From Euonymus europaeus (lineage: Eukaryota > Streptophyta > Magnoliopsida > Celastrales > Celastraceae): 64,000 nucleotides of DNA. Numbering within the stretch: position 1 is the stretch's first letter; the number at the start of each line of letters is the position of its first letter. The notes under the pieces were generated by a model. It worked only from the letters and a program-made list of their open reading frames with translations, ran no database searches and was not told the DNA's origin. Shown here piece after piece: positions 49,573-62,390 of the stretch. The translations under genes and the position numbers were made by a program. The stretch spans positions 13,787,001 through 13,851,000 of the forward strand of contig OY756971.1 in the NCBI GenBank assembly GCA_963580455.1. Reading direction: 5' to 3'.

Positions 49573-51480
49573 ATCTTGGAAGCTTATACTCGTAAAATTT
49601 GACATAGAAGAACAATAAAAAGTGTACACCAAGCAACTTTGATGGTCCGAAGTTGCTCAAGTCTCTCTATTAAGGAGTTTTTAACAGTTTTGTCCATTTG
49701 TCATAGAAATTTGGTGCTTTGAAAACGAAATAATCTAGAAAGCTTATAATCATAAAATTTGGCATAGAATAACTATAAAAAGTGTACACCGAGCAACGTT
49801 GATGGTCCAAAGTTGCTCAACTCTCTCTATGGAAAAGATTTTAACGGCTTTGTCCATTTGTCATACGAAGTTAGTATTTTTCCATCGTAATAATCTAGGA
49901 AGCTTATACTCGTAAAATTCGACGTAGAAGAATATTGAAAAGTGTACACCGAGCAACTTTGATGGTCCGATGATGCTCAACTCTCTCTATGGAGGAGCTT
50001 TTAACGGCTTTTGTCCATTTTTCATAGAAAGTTGGTGTTTTGGCATCGAATTAATCCTATAAGCTTATACTCGTAAAATTTGACAAAGAACCACAATAAA
50101 AATTTTACACCAAGCAACTTTGATGGTTCGAAGTTGTTCAACTCTCTCTATGGAGAAGCTTTTAATAGTTTTGTCCATTTGTCATAGAAAGTTGGTGTTT
50201 TGGCATCGAAATAATCTAGGAAAATTATACTCATAAAATTTGACATAGAAAAACAATAAAAAGTGTACTCCGAGCAACATTGACGTCCCGAAGTTGCTCA
50301 ACTCTCTATATGGAGGAGCTTTTAACGGCTTTGTCCATTTCTCATAGAAAGTTGGAGTTTTAGCCATTAAATAATCTTGAAGCCTATACTCGTAAAATTT
50401 GACATAGAAGCACAATAAAAAGTGTACACCAAGCATCTTTGATGGTCTGAAGTCGGTCAACTCTCTCTATGGAGGAGTTTTTAACAGTTTTGTCCATTTT
50501 TCATAGAAAGTTGGTGTTTTGGCAACAAAAAAATCTAGAAAGCTTATACTCATAAAATTTTTAATAGAATAACTATAAAAAGTGTACCCCGTGTAACTTT
50601 GATAGTCCGAAGTTGCTCAACTGTCTCTATGGAAGAGATTTTAACGGCTTTGTCCATTTGTCATAGAAAGTTAGTGTTTTCCCATCGTAATAATCTAGGA
50701 AGCTTATACTCGAAAAATTTGACGTAGAAGAATATTAAAAAGTGTATACCGAGCAACTTTGATGGTCCGAAGTTGTTCAACTCTCTCTATGGAGGAGCTT
50801 TTAACGGCTTTTGTCCATTTGACATAGAAAGTTGGTGTTTTGGCATCGAAATAATCTTAGAAGCTTATACTCGTAAAATTTGACATAGAAGCACAATAAA
50901 AAGTTTACACTAAGCAACTTTGATGGTCCGACGTTGTTCAACTCTCTCTATGGAGGAGCTTTTAACGGCTTTGTCAATTTCTCATAAAAAGTTGGAGTTT
51001 TAGCAATTAAATAATCTTGATGCTTATACTCATAAAATTTGGTATAGAAACAATAAAAAGTTTACACCAAGCAACTTTGATGTTCCGAAGTTGTTCAACT
51101 CTCTCTATGGAGGAGCTTTTAACAGTTTTGTCCAATTGTCATAGAAAGTTAGTGTTTTGCCATCGTAATAATCTAGCAAGCTTATACTCGTAAAATTTGA
51201 CGTAGAAGAATATTAAAAAGTGTACACTGAGCAACTTTGATGGTCCGAATTTGCTCAACTCTCTCTATGGAGGTGCTTTTAACGGCTTTTGACCATTTGT
51301 CATGGAAAGTTGGTGTTTTGGCATCGAAATAATCCTGGAAGCTTATACTCGTAAAATTTGACATAGAAGAACTATAATGTTTACACCAAGCAACTTTGAT
51401 GGTCCGAAGTTGTTCAACTCTCTCTATGGTAACGGCTTTGTCCATTTCTCATAGAAAGTTGGAGTTTTAGCAATTAAATA
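49573..51480 (+). repeat. 1,908-bp tandem duplication, copy 1
   Basis: This twelve-monomer block (12 x 159) is followed directly by a near-identical copy. Reading both through by eye I saw one difference, T at 49710 against G at 51618. The block starts at AATCTTGGAAGC and ends in the shortened monomer TATGG-TAACGG and GCAATTAAATA. The junction fuses AAATAATCTT of two different subtypes. Confidence 0.93.
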
Positions 51481-53388
51481 ATCTTGGAAGCTTATACTCG
51501 TAAAATTTGACATAGAAGAACAATAAAAAGTGTACACCAAGCAACTTTGATGGTCCGAAGTTGCTCAAGTCTCTCTATTAAGGAGTTTTTAACAGTTTTG
51601 TCCATTTGTCATAGAAAGTTGGTGCTTTGAAAACGAAATAATCTAGAAAGCTTATAATCATAAAATTTGGCATAGAATAACTATAAAAAGTGTACACCGA
51701 GCAACGTTGATGGTCCAAAGTTGCTCAACTCTCTCTATGGAAAAGATTTTAACGGCTTTGTCCATTTGTCATACGAAGTTAGTATTTTTCCATCGTAATA
51801 ATCTAGGAAGCTTATACTCGTAAAATTCGACGTAGAAGAATATTGAAAAGTGTACACCGAGCAACTTTGATGGTCCGATGATGCTCAACTCTCTCTATGG
51901 AGGAGCTTTTAACGGCTTTTGTCCATTTTTCATAGAAAGTTGGTGTTTTGGCATCGAATTAATCCTATAAGCTTATACTCGTAAAATTTGACAAAGAACC
52001 ACAATAAAAATTTTACACCAAGCAACTTTGATGGTTCGAAGTTGTTCAACTCTCTCTATGGAGAAGCTTTTAATAGTTTTGTCCATTTGTCATAGAAAGT
52101 TGGTGTTTTGGCATCGAAATAATCTAGGAAAATTATACTCATAAAATTTGACATAGAAAAACAATAAAAAGTGTACTCCGAGCAACATTGACGTCCCGAA
52201 GTTGCTCAACTCTCTATATGGAGGAGCTTTTAACGGCTTTGTCCATTTCTCATAGAAAGTTGGAGTTTTAGCCATTAAATAATCTTGAAGCCTATACTCG
52301 TAAAATTTGACATAGAAGCACAATAAAAAGTGTACACCAAGCATCTTTGATGGTCTGAAGTCGGTCAACTCTCTCTATGGAGGAGTTTTTAACAGTTTTG
52401 TCCATTTTTCATAGAAAGTTGGTGTTTTGGCAACAAAAAAATCTAGAAAGCTTATACTCATAAAATTTTTAATAGAATAACTATAAAAAGTGTACCCCGT
52501 GTAACTTTGATAGTCCGAAGTTGCTCAACTGTCTCTATGGAAGAGATTTTAACGGCTTTGTCCATTTGTCATAGAAAGTTAGTGTTTTCCCATCGTAATA
52601 ATCTAGGAAGCTTATACTCGAAAAATTTGACGTAGAAGAATATTAAAAAGTGTATACCGAGCAACTTTGATGGTCCGAAGTTGTTCAACTCTCTCTATGG
52701 AGGAGCTTTTAACGGCTTTTGTCCATTTGACATAGAAAGTTGGTGTTTTGGCATCGAAATAATCTTAGAAGCTTATACTCGTAAAATTTGACATAGAAGC
52801 ACAATAAAAAGTTTACACTAAGCAACTTTGATGGTCCGACGTTGTTCAACTCTCTCTATGGAGGAGCTTTTAACGGCTTTGTCAATTTCTCATAAAAAGT
52901 TGGAGTTTTAGCAATTAAATAATCTTGATGCTTATACTCATAAAATTTGGTATAGAAACAATAAAAAGTTTACACCAAGCAACTTTGATGTTCCGAAGTT
53001 GTTCAACTCTCTCTATGGAGGAGCTTTTAACAGTTTTGTCCAATTGTCATAGAAAGTTAGTGTTTTGCCATCGTAATAATCTAGCAAGCTTATACTCGTA
53101 AAATTTGACGTAGAAGAATATTAAAAAGTGTACACTGAGCAACTTTGATGGTCCGAATTTGCTCAACTCTCTCTATGGAGGTGCTTTTAACGGCTTTTGA
53201 CCATTTGTCATGGAAAGTTGGTGTTTTGGCATCGAAATAATCCTGGAAGCTTATACTCGTAAAATTTGACATAGAAGAACTATAATGTTTACACCAAGCA
53301 ACTTTGATGGTCCGAAGTTGTTCAACTCTCTCTATGGTAACGGCTTTGTCCATTTCTCATAGAAAGTTGGAGTTTTAGCAATTAAATA
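51481..53388 (+). repeat. 1,908-bp tandem duplication, copy 2
   Basis: This second copy is essentially identical to the first. At its right end the GCAATTAAATAATCTT monomer continues as GAAGCTTATACTCG, whereas in copy 1 it switches to GGAAGC. That switch shows where the unequal exchange took place. Its last 0.87 kb is also part of the 3,024-bp duplication. Confidence 0.93.
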
Positions 53389-55540
53389 ATCTTGAAGCTT
53401 ATACTCGTAAAATTTGGTATAGAACCACAATAAAACGTTTATACCAAGCAACTTTGATGGTCCGAAGTTGTTCAACTCTCTCTATGGAGGAGCTTTTAAC
53501 AGTTTTGTCCATTTGTAATAGAAAGTTAGTGTTTTGCCATCGAGAAAATCTAGGAAGTTTATACTCGTAAAATTTGACGTAGAAGAATATTAAAAAGTGT
53601 ACACCGAGCAAGTTTGATGGTACGAAGTTGCTCAACTGTCTCTATGGAAGAGATTTTAACGGCTTTGTTCCTTTGTCATAGAAAGTTAGTGTTTTGCCAT
53701 CGTAATAATCTAGGAAGCTTATACTCGTAAAATTTGACGTAGAAGAATATTAAAAAGTGTACACCGAGCAAGTTTGATGGTCTGAATTTGCTCAAGTCTC
53801 TCTATGGAGGAGCTTTTAACGGCTTTTGTCCATTTGTCATAGAAAGTTGGTGTTTTGGCATCGAAATAATCTTGGAAGCTTATACTCGTAAAATTTGACA
53901 TAGAAGCACAATAAAAAGTTTACACTAAGCAACTTTGATGGTCTGAAGTTGCTCAACTCTCTCTATGGAGGAGTTTTTAAAATTTTTGTCCATTTGTCAT
54001 CGAAAGTTGGTGTTTTGGCAACGAAATAATCTAGAAAGCTTATACTCATAAAATTTGGCAAAGAATAACTATAAAATTTGTACATCGAGCAACTTTGATA
54101 GTCCGAAATTGCTCAACTCTCTCTATGGAAGAGATTTTAACGGCTTTGTCCATTTGTCATAGAAAGTGTTTTGCCATCGTAATAATCTCGGAAGCTTATA
54201 CTCGTAAAATTTGACGAAGAAGAATAATAAAAACTTTACACCGGGCAACTTTGATGGTCCGAAGTTGCTCAACTCTCTCTATGGAGGAGTTTTTAACAGT
54301 TTTGTCTATTTTTCATCGAAAGTTGGTGTTTTGGCAACGAAATGATCTAGAAAGCTTATAATCATAAAATTTGGCAAAGAATAACTATAAAAAGTGTACA
54401 TCGAGCAACTTTGATAGTCCGAAGTTGCTCAAATCTCTCTTTGGAACAGAATTTAACGGCTTTGTCCATTTGTCATAGAAAGTTAGTGTTTTGCCATCGT
54501 AATAATCTAGAAAGCTTTTACTCGTAAAATTTGACGTAGAAGAATATTAAAAAGTGTACTCCGAGCAACTTTGATGGTCCGAAGTTGCTCAACTCTCTCT
54601 ATGGGGGAGCTTTTAACGGCTTTGTCGATTTGTCATAGGAAGTTGTTGTTTTGGCATCGAATTAATCATGGAAGCTTATACTTATAAAATTTGACATAGA
54701 AGCACAATAAAAAGTGTACACCAAGCAACTTTGATGGTCCAAAGTTGCTCAACTCTCTCTATGGAGGAGTTTTTAACAGTTTTGTCCGTTTGTTATAGAA
54801 AGTTGGTGTTTTGGTATCGAAATAATCTAGGAAAATTATACTCATAAAATTTGACATAGAAAAATAATAAAAAGTGTACACCGAGCAACTTCGATGGTCC
54901 GAAGTTGCTCAACTCTCTCTGTAGAGGAGCTTTTAACGGTTTTCCCCATTTGTCATAGGAAGTTGGTGTTTTGGCAACGAAATAATCTTGGAAGCTTATA
55001 CTCGTAAAATTTGACATAGAAGCACAATAAAAAGTGTACACCAAGCAACTTTGATGGTCTGAAGTTGCTCAACTCTCTCTATGGAGGAGTTTTTAACAGT
55101 TTTGTCCATTTGTCATCGAAACTTGGTGTTTTGGCAACGAAATAATCTAGAAAGCTTATACTCATAAAATTTGGCAAAGAATAAATATAAAAAGTCTACA
55201 TCGAGCAACTTTAATAGTCAGAAGTTGCTCAACTCTTTCTATGGAACAGATTTTAACGGCTTTATCCATTTGTCATAGAAAGTTAGTGTTTTGCCATCGT
55301 AATAATCTAGGAAGCTTATACTCATAAAATTTGATGTAGAAGAATATTAAAAATTGTACACCGAGCAACTTTGATGGTCCGAAGTTGCTCAACTCTCTCT
55401 ATGGAGGAGCTTTTAACGGCTTTGTCCATTTGTCATAGGAAGTTGGTGTTTTGGCATCGAAATAATCTTGGAAGCATATACTTATAAAATTTGACATTGA
55501 AGCACAATAAAACGTGTACACCAAGCAACTTTGATAGTCC
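52515..55540 (+). repeat. About 3.02-kb (19-monomer) tandem duplication, copy 1
   Basis: Matches the next block at an offset of 3,024 bases, rising to 3,028 after small indels near 54.17 kb. Anchors are GTTTTCCCATCG (52584 and 55608), the TATGG-TAACGG short monomer (about 53337 and 56361), CATCGAGAAAATC and GAGGAGCTTTTAACGGTTTTCCCC. Copies differ at scattered positions, so this looks older than the 1,908-bp event or less homogenised. Confidence 0.88.
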
Positions 55541-58381
55541 AAAGTTGCTCAACTGTCTCTATCGAAGAGATTTTAACGGCTTTGTCCATTTGTCATAGAA
55601 AGTTAGTGTTTTCCCATCGTAATAATCTAGGAAGCTTATACTCGAAAAATTTGACGTAGAAGAATATTAAAAAGTGTACACCGAGCAACTTTGATGGTCC
55701 GAAGTTGCTCAACTCTCTCTATGGAGGAGCTTTTAATGGCTTTTGTCCATTTGACATAGAAAGTTGGTGTTTTGGCATCGAAATAATCTTAGAAGCTTAT
55801 ACTCGTAAAATTTGACATAGAAGCACAATAAAAAGTTTACACTAAGCAACTTTGATGGTCCGACGTTGTTCAACTCTCTCTATGGAGGAGCTTTTAACGG
55901 CTTTGTCAATTTCTCATAAAAAGTTGGAGTTTTTGCAATTAAATAATCTTGATGCTTATACTCGTAAAATTTGGTATAGAAACAATAAAAAGTTTACACC
56001 AAGCAACTTTGATGTTCCGAAGTTGTTCAACTCTCTCTATGGAGGAGCTTTTAACAGTTTTGTCCATTTGTCATAGAAAGTTAGTGTTTTGCCATCGTAA
56101 TAATCTAGCAAGCTTATACTCGTAAAATTTGACGTAGAAGAATATTAAAAAGTGTACACTGAGCAACTTTGATGGTCCGAATTTGCTCAACTCTCTCTAT
56201 GTAGGTGCTTTTAACGGCTTTTGACCATTTGTCATGGAAAGTTGGTGTTTTGGCATCGAAATAATCCTGGAAGCTTATACTCGTAAAATTTGACATAGAA
56301 GAACTATAATGTTTACACCAAGCAACTTTGATGGTCCGAAGTTGTTCAACTCTCTCTATGGTAACGGCTTTGTCCATTTCTCATAGAAAGTTGGAGTTTT
56401 AGCAATTAAATAATCTTGAAGCTTATACTCGTAAAATTTGGTATAGAACCACAGTAATACGTTTATACCAAGCAACTTTGATGGTCCGAAGTTGTTCAAC
56501 TCTCTCTATGGAGGAGCTTTTAACAGTTTTGTCCATTTGTAATAGAAAGTTAGTGTTTTGCCATCGAGAAAATCTAGGAAGTTTATACTCGTAAAATTTG
56601 ACGTAGAAGAATATTAAAAAGTGTACACCGAGCAAGTTTGATGGTCCGAAGTTGCTCAACTATCTCTATGGAAGAGATTTTAACGGCTTTGTTCCTTTGT
56701 CATAGAAAGTTAGTGTTTTGCCATCGTAATAATCTAGGAAGCTTATACTCGTAAAATTTGACGTAGAAGAATATTAAAAAGTGTACACCGAGAAAGTTTG
56801 ATGGTCTGAATTTGCTCAAGTCTCTCTATGGAGGAGCTTTTAACGGCTTTTGTCCATTTGTCATAGAAAGTTGGTGTTTTGGCATCGAAATAATCTTGGA
56901 AGCTTATACTCGTAAAGTTTGACATAGAAGCACAATAAAAAGTTTACACCAAGCAACTTTGATGGTCTGAAGTTGCTCAACTCTCTCTATGGAGGAGTTT
57001 TTAAAATTTTTGTCCATTTGTCATCGAAAGTTGGTGTTTTGGCAATGAAATAATCTAGAAAGCTTATACTCATAAAATTTGGCAAAGAATAACTATAAAA
57101 ATTGTACATCGAGCAACTTTGATAGTCCGAAGTTGATCAACTCTCTCTATGGAAGAGATTTTAACGGCTTTGTCCATTTGTCATAGAAAGTTAGTGTTTT
57201 GCCATCGTAACAATCTCGGAAGCTTATACTCGTAAAATTTGACGTAGAAGAATAATAAAAACTGTACACCGGGCAACTTTGATGGTCCGAAGTTTCTCAA
57301 CTCTCTCTATGGAGGAGTTTTTAACAGTTTTGTCTATTTTTCATTGAAAGTTGGTGTTTTGGCAACGAAATGATCTAGAAAGCTTATAATCATAAAATTT
57401 GGAAAAGAATAACTATAAAAAGTGTACATTGAGCAACTTTGATAGTCCGAAGTTGCTCAAATCTCTCTTTGGAACAGAATTTAACGGCTTTGTCCATTTG
57501 TCATAGAAAGTTAGTGTTTTGCCATCGTAATAATCTAGGAAGCTTTTACTCGTCAAATTTGACGTAGAAGAATATTAAAAAGTGTACTCCGAGCAACTTT
57601 GATGGTCCGAAGTTGCTCAACTCTCTCTATGGGGGAGCTTTTAACGGCTTTGTCGATTTGTCATAGGAAGTTGGTGTTTTGGCATCGAATTAATCATGGA
57701 AGCTTATACTTATAAAATTTGACATAGAAGCACAATAAAAAGTGTACACCAAGCAACTTTGATGGTCCGAAGTTGCTCAACTCTCTCTATGGAGGAGTTT
57801 TTAACAGTTTTGTCCGTTTGTCATAGAAAGTTGGTGTTTTGGCATCGAAATAATCTAGGAAAATTATACTCATAAAATTTGACATAGAAAAATAATAAAA
57901 AGTGTACACCGAGCAACTTCGATGGTCCGAAGTTGCTCAACTCTCTCTGTAGAGGAGCTTTTAACGGTTTTCCCCATTTGTCATAGGAAGTTGGTGTTTT
58001 GGCAACGAAATAATCTTGGAAGCTTATACTCGTCAAATTTGACATAGAAGCACAATAAAAAGTGTACACCAAACAACTTTGATGGTCTGAAGTTGCTCAA
58101 CTCTCTCTATGGAGGAGTTTTTAATAGTTTTGTCCATTTGTCATCGAAACTTGGTGTTTTGGCAACGAAATAATCTAGAAAGCTTATACTCATAAAATTT
58201 GGCAAAGACTAAATATAAAAAGTCTACATCGAGCAACTTTAATAGTCAGAAGTTGCTCAACTCTTTCTATGGAAGAGATTTTAACGGCTTTGTCCATTTG
58301 TCATAGAAACTTAGTGTTTTGCCATCGTAATAATCTAGGAAGCTTATACTCGTAAAATTTGATGTAGAAGAATATTAAAAA

Positions 58382-58418
58382 GTGTACACCGAGCAACTTT
58401 GATGGTCCGAAGTTGCTC
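58382..58418. repeat. Conserved palindrome plus dyad in each monomer
   Basis: GTGTACAC at 58382-58389 is a perfect 8-bp palindrome. One base later GAGCAACTT (58391-58399) and AAGTTGCTC (58410-58418) form a perfect 9-bp inverted repeat around the spacer TGATGGTCCG. The right arm also starts a second partial palindrome, AGTTG-CT-CAACT. The same arrangement is seen in very many monomers, for example 2862-2889. Some subtypes break the right arm, with AAGTTTCTC. The dyad could extrude as a cruciform or bind a dimeric protein. No function is shown by the sequence. Confidence 0.9.
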
Positions 58419-58550
58419 AACTCTCTCTATGGAGGAGCTTTTAACGGCTTTGTCCATTTGTCATAGGAAGTTGGTGTTTTGGCATCGAAATAATCTTGGA
58501 AGCTTATACTTATAAAATTTGACATAGAAGCAAAATAAAACGTGTACACC
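58391..58550 (+). repeat. Representative 160-bp satellite monomer
   Basis: This well-preserved monomer is exactly 160 bases when counted from one GAGCAACTT to the equivalent position of the next. It contains the intact inverted repeat at its start, the pyrimidine tract CTCTCTCTATGG, the CTTTTAACGG block, and one AAGCTT at 58500-58505. It is offered as a reference unit for the array. It is not a computed consensus, and individual monomers differ from it at several positions. Confidence 0.93.
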
Positions 58551-58839
58551 AAGCAACTTCGATGGTCCAAAGTTGCTCAACTCTCTCTATGGAGGAGTTT
58601 TTAACAGTTTCGTCCATTTGTCATAGCAAGTTGGTGTTTTGGCAACGAAATAATATAGGAAGCTTATAATCATAAAATTTGGCATAGAAAAACTGTAAAA
58701 AGTGTACACCGAGCAACTTTGATCGTTTGAAGTTGCTCAACTCTCTCTACGGAAGAGATTTTAACGGCTTTGTCCATTTTTCATGGAAAGTTAGTGTTTT
58801 GCCATCGTAATAATCTAGGAAGCTTATACTCGTAAAATT

Positions 58840-60600
58840 TGACGTAGAAGAATATTAAAAAGTGTACACCGAGCAACTTTGATGGTCCGATGTTGCTCAA
58901 CTCTCTCTATGGAGGAGCTTTTAACGGCTTTTGTCCATTTGTCATAGAAAGCTGGTGTTTTGGCATCGAATTAATCTGGGAAGCTTATACTCGTAAAATT
59001 TGACATAGAAGCACAATAAAAAGTTTACACCAAGCAACATTGATGATCCGAAGTTGTTCAACTCTCTCTATGGAGGAGCTTTTAACAGTTTTGTCTATTT
59101 TTCATAAAAAGTTGGTGTTTTGGCATCGAAATAGTCTAGGAAAATTATACTAATAAAATTTGACATAGAAAAACATTAAAAGGTGTACACCGAGCAACTT
59201 TGATGGTCCGAAGTTGCTCAACTCTCTCTATGGAAGAGCTTTTAACGGCTTTGTCCATTTGTCATAAGTTGGGGTTTTGTCATCGAAATAATCAAGAAAG
59301 CTTATACTCATAAAATTTGACATATAAGAACAATAAAAAGTGTACACCGAGCAACTTCGATGGTCCGAAGTTGTTCAACTCTCTCTATGGAGGAGCTTTT
59401 AACGGCTTTGTCCATTTCTCATAGAAAGTTAGTGTTTTGCAATGGTAATAATCTAGGAAGCTTATACTCGTAAAATTTGACATAGAAGAACATTAAAAAG
59501 TGTACACCGAGCAATTTTGATGGTCCGAAGTTGCTCAACTCTCTCTATGGGGGAGCTTTTAACGGCTTTGTCCATTTGTCAAAGAAAGTTGTTGTTTTGG
59601 CATCGAAATAATCTGGGAAGCCTATACTCGAAAAATTTGACATAGAAGCATAATAAAAAGTGTACATTGAGCAACTTCGATGGTCCGAAGTTGCTCAACT
59701 CTCTCTATGGACGAGGTTTAAACAATTTTGTCCATTTGTCATAGAAAGTTGGGGTTTTTGCATCGAAATAATCTAGGAAGCTTATGCTCATAAAATTTGT
59801 CATAGAATAACTATAAAAAATGTACACCGAGCAACTTTAATTGTCCAAATTTGCTCAACTCTCTCTATGGAAGAGATTTTAACGGCTTTGTCCAGTTGTC
59901 ATACAAAGTTAGTGTTTTGCCATCGTAATAATCTAGGAAGCTTATACTCATAAAATTTGACATAGAAGAATATTAAAAAGTGTACAACGAGCAACTTTGA
60001 TGGTCCGATGTTGCTCAACTCTCTCTATGGAGGAGCTTTTAACGGCTTTTGTCCATTTGTCATAGAAAGCTGGTGTTTTGGCATCGAATTAATCTTGTAA
60101 GCTTATACTCATAAAATTTGACATAGAAGCACAATAAAAAGTTTACACGAAGCAACTTTGATGGTCCGAAGTTGCTCAACTCTCTCTGTAGAGAAGCTTT
60201 TAACGGTTTTCCCGATTTGTCATAGGAAGTTGGTGTTTTGGCATCGAAATAATCTTGGAAAATTATACTCATAAAATTTGACATAGAAGCACAATAAAAA
60301 GTGTACACCAAGCAACTTTGATGGTCCGAAGTTGCTCAACTCTCTCTATGGAAGAGTTTTTAACAGTTTTGTCCTTTTGTCATAGAAAGTTGGTGTTTTG
60401 GCATCGAAATAATCTAGGAAAATTATACCCATAAAATTTGACATAGAAAAATGATAAAAAGTGTACACCGAGCAACTTTGATGGTCCGAAGTTGCTCAAC
60501 TCTCTCTGTAGAGGAGCTTTTAACGGTTTTCCCCATTTGTCATAGGAAGTTGGTGTTTTGGCATCGAAATCATCTTGGAAGCTTATACTCATAAAATTTG
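58840..60600 (+). repeat. About 1.76-kb (11-monomer) tandem duplication, copy 1
   Basis: Matches the next block at offsets of 1,757-1,759 bases. Markers are CAACATTGATGATCC (59035 and 60794), GACATAGAAAAACATT (59162 and 60920), the 3-base-short GTCATAAGTTGGGG (about 59263 and 61021) and GAGGTTTAAACAATT. Its right part holds about two extra monomers relative to copy 2. Confidence 0.85.
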
Positions 60601-62390
60601 ACGTAGAAGAATATTAAAAAGTGTACACCGAGCAACTTTGATGGTCCCATGTTGCTCAACTCTCTCTATGGAGGAGCTTTTAACGGTTTTTGTCCATTTG
60701 TCATAGAAAGTTGGTGTTTTGGCATCGAATTAATCTCGGAAGCTTATACTCGTAAAATTTGACATAGAAGCACAATAAAAAGTTTACACCAAGCAACATT
60801 GATGATCCGAAGTTGTTCAACTCTCTCTATGGAGGAGCTTTTAACAGTTTTGTCTATTTTTCATAAAAGTTGGTGTTTTGGCATCAAAATAATCTAGGAA
60901 AATTATACTCATAAAATTTGACATAGAAAAACATTAAAAGGTGTACACCGAGCAACTTTGATGGTCCGAAGTTGCTCAACTCTCTCTTTGGAAGAGCTTT
61001 TAATGGCTTTGTCCATTTGTCATAAGTTGGGGTTTTGTCATCGAAATAATCAAGGAAGCTTATACTCATAAAATTTGACATATAAGAACAATAAAAAGTG
61101 TACACCGAGCAACTTCGATGGTCCGAAGTTGTTCAACTCTCTCTATGGGAGAGCTTTTAACGGCTTTGTCCATTTCTCATAGAAAGTTAGTGTTTTGCAA
61201 TGGTAATAATCTAGGAAGCTTATACTCGTAAAATTTGACATAGAAGAACATTAAAAAGTGTACACCGAGCAACTTTGATGGTCCGAAGTTGCTCAACTCT
61301 CTCTATGGGGGAGCTTTTAACGGCTTTGTCCATTTGTCAAAGAAAGTTATTGTTTTGGCATCGAAATAATCTGGGAAGCCTATACTCAAAAAATTTGACA
61401 TAGAAGCATAATAAAAAGTGTACATTGAGCAACTTCGATGGTCCGAAGTTGCTCAACTCTCTCTATGGACGAGGTTTAAACAATTTTGTCCATTTGTCAT
61501 AGAAAGTTGGGGTTTTTGCATCGAAATAATCTAGGAAGCTTATGCTCATAAAATTTGTCATAGAATAACTATAAAAAGTGTACACCGAGCAACTTTAATT
61601 GTCGAAATTTGCTCAACTCTCTCTATGGAAGAGATTTTAACGGCTTTGTCCATTTGTCATGCAAAGTTAGTGTTTTGCCATCGTAATAATCTAGGAAGCT
61701 TATACTCGTAAAATTTGACATAGAAGAATATTAAAAAGTGTACACCGAGCAACTTTGATGGTCCGATGTTGCTCAACTCTCTCTATGGAAGAGTTTTTAA
61801 CAGTTTTGTCCATTTGTCATAGAAAGTTGGTGTTTTGGCATCGAAATAATCTAGGAAAGTTATACCCATAAAATTTGACATAGAAAAATAATAAAAAGTG
61901 TACACCGAGCAACTTTGATGGTCCGAAGTTGCTCAACTCTCTCTGTAGAGGAGCTTTTAACGGTTTTCCCCATTTGTCATAGGAAGTTGGTGTTTTGGCA
62001 TCGAAATAATCTTGGAAGCTTATACTCGTAAATTTTGACATAGAAGCACAATAAAAAGTGTACACCAAGCAACTTTGATGGTCCGAAGGTTCTCAACTCT
62101 CTCTAAGGAGAATCTTTTAACAGTTTTGTCCATTTGTCATAGAAAGTTGGTGTTTTGGCATCGAAATAATCTAGGAAAATTATACTCATAAAATTTGACA
62201 TAGAAAAAGAATAAAAAGTGTACACCGAGCAACTTTGATGGTCCGAAGTTGCTCAACTCTATTTGTAGAGGAGCTTTTAACGGTTTTCCCCATTTGTCAT
62301 AGGAAGTTGGTGTTTTGGCATCGAAATAATCTTGGAAGCTTATGCTCGTAAAATTTAACATAGAAGCACAATAAAAAGTGTACACCAAGC
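60601..62390 (+). repeat. About 1.76-kb (11-monomer) tandem duplication, copy 2
   Basis: Partner of the preceding block. Beyond about 61.8 kb the best match shifts to an offset of 1,437 bases (60380 to 61817), an internal difference of two monomers (320 bp). Confidence 0.8.

Larger units (their letters stand above)
55541..58565 (+). repeat. About 3.02-kb (19-monomer) tandem duplication, copy 2
   Basis: Tandem partner of the block starting near 52,515. The left junction falls in a hybrid monomer near 55,530-55,560 (AACTTTGATAGTCC-AAAGTTGCTCAACTGTCTC). The right end lies near the CGTGTACACCAAGC monomer at about 58,545. Confidence 0.88.

Noticed and set aside
58391..58550. CENP-B box in the monomer
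   Set aside because: I looked for the TTCG....A..CGGG pattern and did not find its CGGG half in canonical monomers. Plants are not known to use this box in general.
58391..58550. Identity with the Arabidopsis/Brassica 180-bp centromeric satellite (both have AAGCTT and an AGCTTTGATGG-like stretch)
   Set aside because: The length differs and the sequence beyond a few short words does not match what I recall of that family.
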